Assembly: GCA_023512835.1 (NCBI GenBank)
Contig: CM042086.1
Span: 19,785,029 to 19,849,028, forward strand
Origin: Taxillus chinensis
Lineage: Eukaryota; Streptophyta; Magnoliopsida; Santalales; Loranthaceae
DNA length: 64,000 bases
Direction of reading: 5' to 3'
Part shown: positions 58,501-64,000 of the stretch, piece after piece
How positions within the stretch are numbered: position 1 is the stretch's first letter
Layout of the letters: each line of letters opens with the position of its first letter
Translations under genes and position numbers: made by a program
The notes under the pieces: generated by a model
What the model was told of the DNA's origin: nothing
Seen by the model: the letters and a program-made list of their open reading frames with translations, nothing else
The model's database searches: none

Positions 58501-60301
58501 TTTAATTGATTTCTAGATTTGAGAGGGCTGGGAGCATCATGCCTAATGTAGGGTTGACTTAAACGACCGTGATTTTGAGGGTAGCATCTAGTACCCTTCT
58601 GTGAACTCTGTCTTCCTTGTTTTGACCCTTCAACCTGCTTTTTGCACTTCAGAGCATTGGCAGACCTTATATGAGCATTTTTAGTGCACTGACTGTGAGA
58701 TTGTTGACAACTGCCTTTTTGATCATGAAAACCCTTTCTGTATGAAGTTTCATTTTCTGGAAGAATTTTCATCAAAAGATCAGCGTTGGAATCAAGAACT
58801 TCTATTGTATCAAGGAATTCCTTTGAATCCTGAAGCCTTTCATCAGCGGAAAGACGTTTGGCATCTATGAACTTCTGCCGAATCAATTCAATTTTTGCTT
58901 CATTACCCTTTGCATTTCTAGCTCCTTGCAAACTCCCCAACTTTGGGACGTCTATGACTTCAAAGACATCCTTAAACTCTTTGAGTTCCTTTGAGCTCTT
59001 CCAAGGATAGCATCCCTCATAGGATATGGCATTCCTATGAGATTCTACTGATGCTGACCTACAATGGTAGTTTTCAGTGAATCCCTTTTTTGGTTTATGA
59101 ACAGACGGTTGAGATGGAAACCCATCTAGACCCATTAATCTGGCAATAATGTTTGGTTGCCTTTGTTTGCACTCAGTTTCGTCAACCATCACTTCTGCTA
59201 ATAACTTCTTCATTGGGCCCCCAGCTGTTTCCTCTGTGAAGCTGTGGCTCCTCCACTTCAAAGATAACTAAAAATGTCAAATACATATAATCACTACAGT
59301 AAATTGAGTAACTTATCAAAATGAAAATATCATTGAAAATAATTTCAAGCCTGAGCATTAGAATCAGACATGTAAAAATATGCAAGCCATCAGCTCATAA
59401 ACTCGATTTAGAAAACAATACATTCAGCGCACCTGCTCATCTATTGGAATCCCATTACTGAGAGAACTAGAACCAGATGCCAAATTTGGAAAACTTTTTG
59501 GATTTTGTGTTTGCTTGACTCCTGTAAATAAATTTGCAAGTATTATTTTTACATATCTTTGAAGCATGGGGTTTCCAGCCAGTTAATCAATCCTCAAAGT
59601 GAACAAACCCCACAAATTTCTATGAACTTCTAAGCATTATTGAGAAGGGTACAGAGATCTAAAAAATTCTAAGCATACTTATTTATCAAAAAAATAAATC
59701 TACCACTAAAGCCACCGTAATTAGCAGATGCCAAAAGAAAACACTTTTTAATTGGAACAATATCGATTTGTGCCAAGAAACACGAAAGACCAAAAGATCA
59801 GATCTTTTCAACTAATATTGAAGTAAAACGCGTGAAGGAATAAATAAATTTTAGATAACGAATATAATTAAGTGCAATAAATAATAAATAACAAATAAAT
59901 GCAACTAAACATCATTAAGAGCAGAAGACAAACATCTAACGCACAATAACGCCATCATATCTCACTATAACCCATAGATCATTAAAAAGACAACATAACT
60001 CTAAGCAAAAAAAAAAAAAACTAACCTGATTAAAATCCAAAACCCAAAGAAAATGAGAATTGTTTGGATGCTAAGAAAAGAAAAAGATGAGAAATAGAAA
60101 CTCAATTCAAGGCCGAGGAAACGAAATCACCAACTAAAGTGTGCCGAGATTTCAAAACATATTGCAAAATTTTCTCAGTAACCAAACAGAAAATAGAACC
60201 AAACCTTCCTGGTAAGCCGGATTCGAGAAGGCGAAACTGCGACAGGAGCTCCTGTCCGAGGGGCCCGTACTCTTCGACCTGATCCGACGAAACCTGTCCA
60301 T
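55574..60301 (-). CDS. TRM/LONGIFOLIA-like protein (DUF3741-type motif and DUF4378)
   Basis: Proteins of this plant family include TON1-recruiting and LONGIFOLIA proteins, which act with cortical microtubules in cell shape and division. The exact subgroup here is unassigned. Five exons join in frame: 60205-60301, 59433-59521, 57318-59267, 56823-57009 and 55574-56163, giving 970 codons plus stop. The start MDRFRRIRSKSTGPSDRSSC is basic. The family motif PNIIARLMGLDGFPSQ is at about residues 100-115. The long middle is serine-rich and low in predicted structure, with KRLSERWKMSQ near 470. The C-terminal DUF4378 region (about 810-968) has SRKYCSQ-like SKYCSQSTCLRSERKLVFDS, RPWV, WGRVQMEHMLL and ends IEDVVFLW. 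The fourth exon's acceptor was chosen by phase (CCAG at 57012). Confidence 0.88.
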
Positions 60302-60333
60302 GGCGAACAAAACGAGACGAGAGAAAAAAAAAA

Positions 60334-60396
60334 CTAGATCGAGAATGCCGGAGCAGAGGTGGAGGGTGCTTGGAGGAGACGAGTGGGACGATCCAT
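60334..60396 (-). CDS. Upstream ORF of 20 codons in the TRM-like leader
   Basis: ATG at 60396-60394 opens MDRPTRLLQAPSTSAPAFSI and stops at 60334-60336, 32 nt before the main start. The main protein also begins MDR, but the rest differs. Such a short upstream frame could lower translation of the main frame. Whether it is used is unknown. Confidence 0.4.
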   Translation of the reverse strand: MDRPTRLLQAPSTSAPAFSI

Positions 60397-60434
60397 CGAA
60401 GAAGGTGAAGGGAAAAACCCTAGACTCCTAGTTG

Positions 60435-60478
<44 letters not shown>

Positions 60479-60490
60479 ACAACCGGACAG
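60397..60490 (-). promoter_or_regulatory. Leader of the TRM-like gene with (GA)n and telo-box-like motif
   Basis: On the minus strand a (GA)n run of about 38 bp (60438-60475) is followed by CTAGGGTTTTTCCC, which contains the telo-box word TAGGGTTT common in plant leaders. The upstream ORF begins shortly after. Confidence 0.5.
60438..60475. repeat. (CT)n microsatellite
   Basis: About 38 bp of CT on the plus strand, reading as GA in the TRM-like transcript. Confidence 0.92.
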
Positions 60491-60499
60491 GGATGGTGA

Positions 60500-61130
60500 A
60501 AACTAGAGAGAGAGTGTTGTTTTTGAAATTTCAAAAAAACAGATCAACTGACACGAGACTTAGAACTAGAGAGTGTTGTTCTTTTCTGATCACCTGTGTT
60601 TTTTTAACTGTTTGGTACAAAATTGTTATTTTTCAAAAATATGTTTTTGTTTTTAAAAAAAAATCCGAAAATTATTTTTTAATAAAATTATGATTTGAAT
60701 ATGATAATTACTTTTTTTAAAAAAAACTTTTAAATTATTATTTCAAACTTAAATGCAATTAGATAAAATATTTAAATTATTTTTTCTATACTTTTATATT
60801 TGAATTGATAATATTTTATTTTTTGTAATTTTCATAAAATCAAGTTTAAAAAAAATAAATAATGTTAAAAATATATTATCTTTCTTGAAAAATAAAATTT
60901 ATTTTTAAAGTTTAAAATTAAAAATCTAATTTCAATAAAGATTCAAATCATTAAACCAAAATACAAAAATAAAAATGATGGAATTTGAGGAAAATTTTTA
61001 AATATATATATGTATATTATAAATTTTAATTATATACAAATAATTTTAATTATAGTTATATATATAGTTATAATTAGAATTAATTACTAATATGATTTAT
61101 TATCTAAAATCTTTGGGATGAATATGTTGC
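60500..61130. other. AT-rich upstream region
   Basis: Long A/T homopolymers and no coding sequence. A TTGTTTTTAAAAA stretch near 60640 resembles the inner part of the small element at 35.7-36.2 kb. Confidence 0.5.
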
Positions 61131-61443
61131 TAAGAGTATTAATAGAGTAATAGCTAAATATTTTAATAAATTTATCTATATGAGCAATAATGGTCACAAA
61201 TTATACTCAAAATCTATATATCAACTATAATTTTATAAAAATTTCAAACTCTGAATTACCAGCTCACCAAATTTAGTCAAAATTAGCTAGCAAGTGCCTC
61301 AAAGTTTAAAAGTACATTGAAGTTTAAAATTATAACAAAGTTTGTAGTTAAAACATAGATTTTGAGTATAATTTGTGGCCAATATTAATCTATGTAGACA
61401 AATTTATTAAAACATTTAGATATTTCATTACAATTGTTCTAAA
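61131..61443. mobile_element. Small foldback element, family A (copy 2)
   Basis: Inverted arms of about 120 bp share GCTAAATATTTTAATAAATT and, further in, CACAAATTATACTCAAAATC with the reverse complement of the right arm. The inner words match the element at 24794-25015, and a more decayed copy is visible at about 61770-61950. No coding capacity. Confidence 0.65.
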
Positions 61444-62439
61444 TGCAATAGTAGTAATTGGATTATTTAATTTTAAAAAACCATGTGACTTGATTATAAA
61501 AGTATTTAGTGAGTTTTCTATGCTTTCATGTTATTACTTGTAACTTAGACAATGTTATTCACAGTTTTGAATAATATTTTTAGATATGTGTTACAAAGTT
61601 TGTATTTTAGATCCTTTAATTGAACTTTCTGGATTTGTCATTGTAAAAACACCCACAAGCTACAACTGAAATTGTGGTTAACTTTTAAAATTTTAATCTA
61701 TTATGATTTTATATCAATATAGTTTTTGTAAGTACATCAATTTCCTAACAGTTGTTAAGCTAAAGCTTTCAACAAACTTATTTACGTAAAGTAATATTAG
61801 TCACAGATTGTATTTGAGATTTATATTTTGATTAATCACTGCCTCGAAAATTATAATTTTAATAAAATTTATAGTCAAAATACAGATTTTCAGTACTCCA
61901 TATAAATAAATTTGTTTAAATTTTTAGCTAATCCACTACTAGTATTCTAATTCATGCTTGGGTAATCTTAGGACCACTAAAAATTTCTTTTTTTCTTTTT
62001 TTTAAACAAAATATATAACTAGAAAATTACTATCACCATCTAATATCTTATTAAATTACTATCACCACCTAAAAAGAACGATTGTTTCTCATTCAAGAAA
62101 CTAATTTAAACAGCCATTCACCACTTTTTTTTATCAATACATCCAATTATCAACGTGTCCAATGGTAAGAGGGACCAGAAATCATACTTAATGTGATCAC
62201 AACACGGCACTCAACCAAAACAAATAAGAAGCCTTGTTTGTTTTTCCTCTCACACTCACTTTCATTCTCGATCATGCTCCCTGACCAATGCGATGTTGGG
62301 AGTCTCTAAGTTTTTTTTTAAAATAAATACAAAACACAAAACGATAATGTTTTATGCCTACCGATCGTCGACGAAGTCTATCGCATTTCCTGGTAGGTTC
62401 GAGTCATCCACCTACTTTGCACGATGAAGCCTCGAGTCT

Positions 62440-62625
62440 CAGCGAACGGACGAAGATGATCGCCATCGTCAAGTTCCAAAATCCCCTCTCGACGATCGTT
62501 GTGACGCCATCATCCCATCATCTCTTCTTTTCACGACGAAGATGATCGCCATCATCTCTTTTCTGCACGACAAAGACGATCGCTATCATCTCTTCTCTTT
62601 CTTTGTGCTATTTCTGTCTGTTGCC
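62440..62625. repeat. Three-copy tandem GACGAAGATGATCGCCATC repeat
   Basis: Copies near 62450, 62536 and 62571 share GACGAAGATGATCGCCATC or GACAAAGACGATCGCTATC, the last two followed by ATCTCTTCTCTT-like sequence. The unit contains the near-palindrome GATGATCGCCATCATC. Confidence 0.7.
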
Positions 62626-62764
62626 GTTGAGACCGTCATCGCCATCGAGATCGGAGATCGCCGGTCGCTGCTCTCTCTCCCTCCCTTGCAGCAATCGACT
62701 ACTCCACTACTCCACTACTCCACCCACTCGTACTCTCTCGCAGAGTGAGTAAGTTACCTTTAAA

Positions 62765-63155
62765 ATATTAAATATAAGAGTAGGTCCTTTAAACTTTAAA
62801 ATTTAGAGAAAATTTTAAATTTTAGGAAAAAATATGCTACATCAGGTCTTTCAAACTTTAAAATTTAGAGAATAAATTTAGAAATTGGAGAGAGAATCTC
62901 CGTATTTGAAGGATTACTATTCATCCTCTAAATATTTTGTTTAATATATTTCTTGTTATATGTGTATTTTTAATTGGTTATAATAAATAGATGAAATTAA
63001 AAAAATATTAAATACAAAATAAAAAATTATAATTTATTATATAGAAATAGAGATGAAGGACCTGATGTATGCAATTTCTTAAATATCTTTAAATTTTTAC
63101 TGTTCATTTATCTAGGGATAGAGAAGATAGAACTGGTGTGGATGCTCTAAGTGAA
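62765..63155. mobile_element. Possible small inverted-repeat element
   Basis: The right end reverse-complemented reads AGAGCATCCACACCAGTTCT, a common start of plant foldback elements. CATCAGGTCTTTCAAACTTT near 62845 and CATCAGGTCCTTCATCTC (reverse complement near 63065) form an inner inverted pair. The left end is not fixed. Confidence 0.4.
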
Positions 63156-64000
63156 AGCTGTAACTCTCAAGGACAGCAAGGCAGTAAGCTGAACTGTCGA
63201 AGCCGTATTTAAAATATTAAATATGTTTTATGAATTTAATTTAAGTTTTTTACTTTGTTTTAATTTTACGTAGTAAATACTATAAAATATGTTAAATTTA
63301 TATATGCATATTTGTAATAAAAAAATTTATATAAAAATATATATGTTAGAAATGCTTTGACCTATGGACTACTTAGGCATCGCCTAGGTGACATTTAAAC
63401 GCCTAGCACGGACCTTCAAACACCCCAGTCTGGTACTTCATAAATTATGCTCTTAAATTCATTTATGAAAACATAAACTAATTATGTGGTCAATTGTACC
63501 CTAAAAACATTTTGTGGATATTCTACCATTTTCATCTCATCAAATTTAATTTCAATCTATACAAAGTGGATTTGAAAACTAATAATGACAAAGCTTAATT
63601 ACATATTATTATAGCCCCCACATAGGGATTTAAACACTACAATGGTAAATCATTATCAATCTGTTATAATTCAGCTTCAAAAAAATACATAATATAAATC
63701 TCACCATAAATAACTACAAACAATAAATAACCTCTCATGATAGTACGAAAAATTTATTAAGAACAACTTTAACATGTTTTTTATTTTATCTCTTGAAAAA
63801 TATTTCTATCCATTTCACAATTTTAACTTCAAGACACTTATATATTTTATTTTTATTTTATTTAAAATAATATTTTTAAAATTTATTTTAACTTTTTATT
63901 TCTCTTATTAATACATATAAAGAGAATAAAAAAATAAAAAAAATTATAATATTAAATAAAAAATGAATTTATTGCTTTTTACAAATAAAAAGTGTACTTT
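63156..64000. other. AT-rich end of the window, no gene seen
   Basis: Contains a TAGGCATCGCCTAGGTGAC stretch near 63378 of a type common in plant repeats, and AT-rich DNA to the edge. No reading frame with protein-like content. Confidence 0.6.

Noticed and set aside
1..64000. CRISPR arrays, rRNA genes and complete tRNA genes
   Set aside because: None found by eye on either strand; the only tRNA-like piece is the 5' half at 46289-46317.

Overview
This is a plant nuclear window, almost certainly from an angiosperm. It has spliced genes with GT-AG introns, AT-rich intergenic DNA full of (AT)n and (GA)n tracts, and plant-type transposable elements: a TRIM, a Ty3/gypsy chromovirus, a PIF/Harbinger-like element, hAT debris and small foldback elements. 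The sequence does not fix the species. No CRISPR array, operon or bacterial signal is present.

Five protein-coding genes are supported, and all lie on the minus strand. (1) At 433-2253 is the 5' part of an unnamed plant coiled-coil family gene; its other exons lie off the left edge. (2) At 5959-12420 is a phosphatidate phosphatase of the lipin/PAH type, rebuilt here as ten exons (901 aa) with an N-LIP domain and the DVDGT catalytic motif. (3) At 13932-16788 is an ITN1-type ankyrin-repeat/PGG membrane protein. (4) At 28239-30221 is an intronless EXO70 exocyst subunit. (5) At 55574-60301 is a TRM/LONGIFOLIA-like protein with DUF3741-type and DUF4378 regions, in five exons (970 aa), with a 20-codon upstream ORF in its leader. 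Exon joins were worked out by hand; every join keeps frame. The genes do not obviously share a pathway: they concern lipid synthesis, membrane signalling, exocytosis and probably the cytoskeleton.

Between the genes lie repeats. At 17.6-19.4 kb a complete TRIM (two 386-bp LTRs, an initiator-Met-type primer site and a purine tract) sits inside a PIF/Harbinger-like element with TTA target duplication. At 38.8-44.1 kb a full-length but broken Ty3/gypsy chromovirus is flanked by the 5-bp duplication AGATG. At 45.9-48.4 kb lie inverted TRIM fragments. A SERK/BAK1-like kinase fragment (19.8-20.1 kb) and a hAT transposase fragment (51.6-52.5 kb) are pseudogenes.

The most unusual signal is a dispersed repeat built around dense arrays of CTCGAG/TCGAGC near 2.7-3.0, 22.3-22.7 and 33.6-34.0 kb. 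These copies share diverged flanks, and one copy has terminal inverted repeats. Arrays with related TCGA-core words also occur at 37.5, 38.2-38.6 and 47.4-47.6 kb in other sequence contexts. I know of no described family matching this, but I could not search databases. Roughly 24-28 kb, 30.3-32.8 kb, 34-37.5 kb, 52.5-55.5 kb and 63-64 kb hold little beyond AT-rich DNA and decayed repeats.
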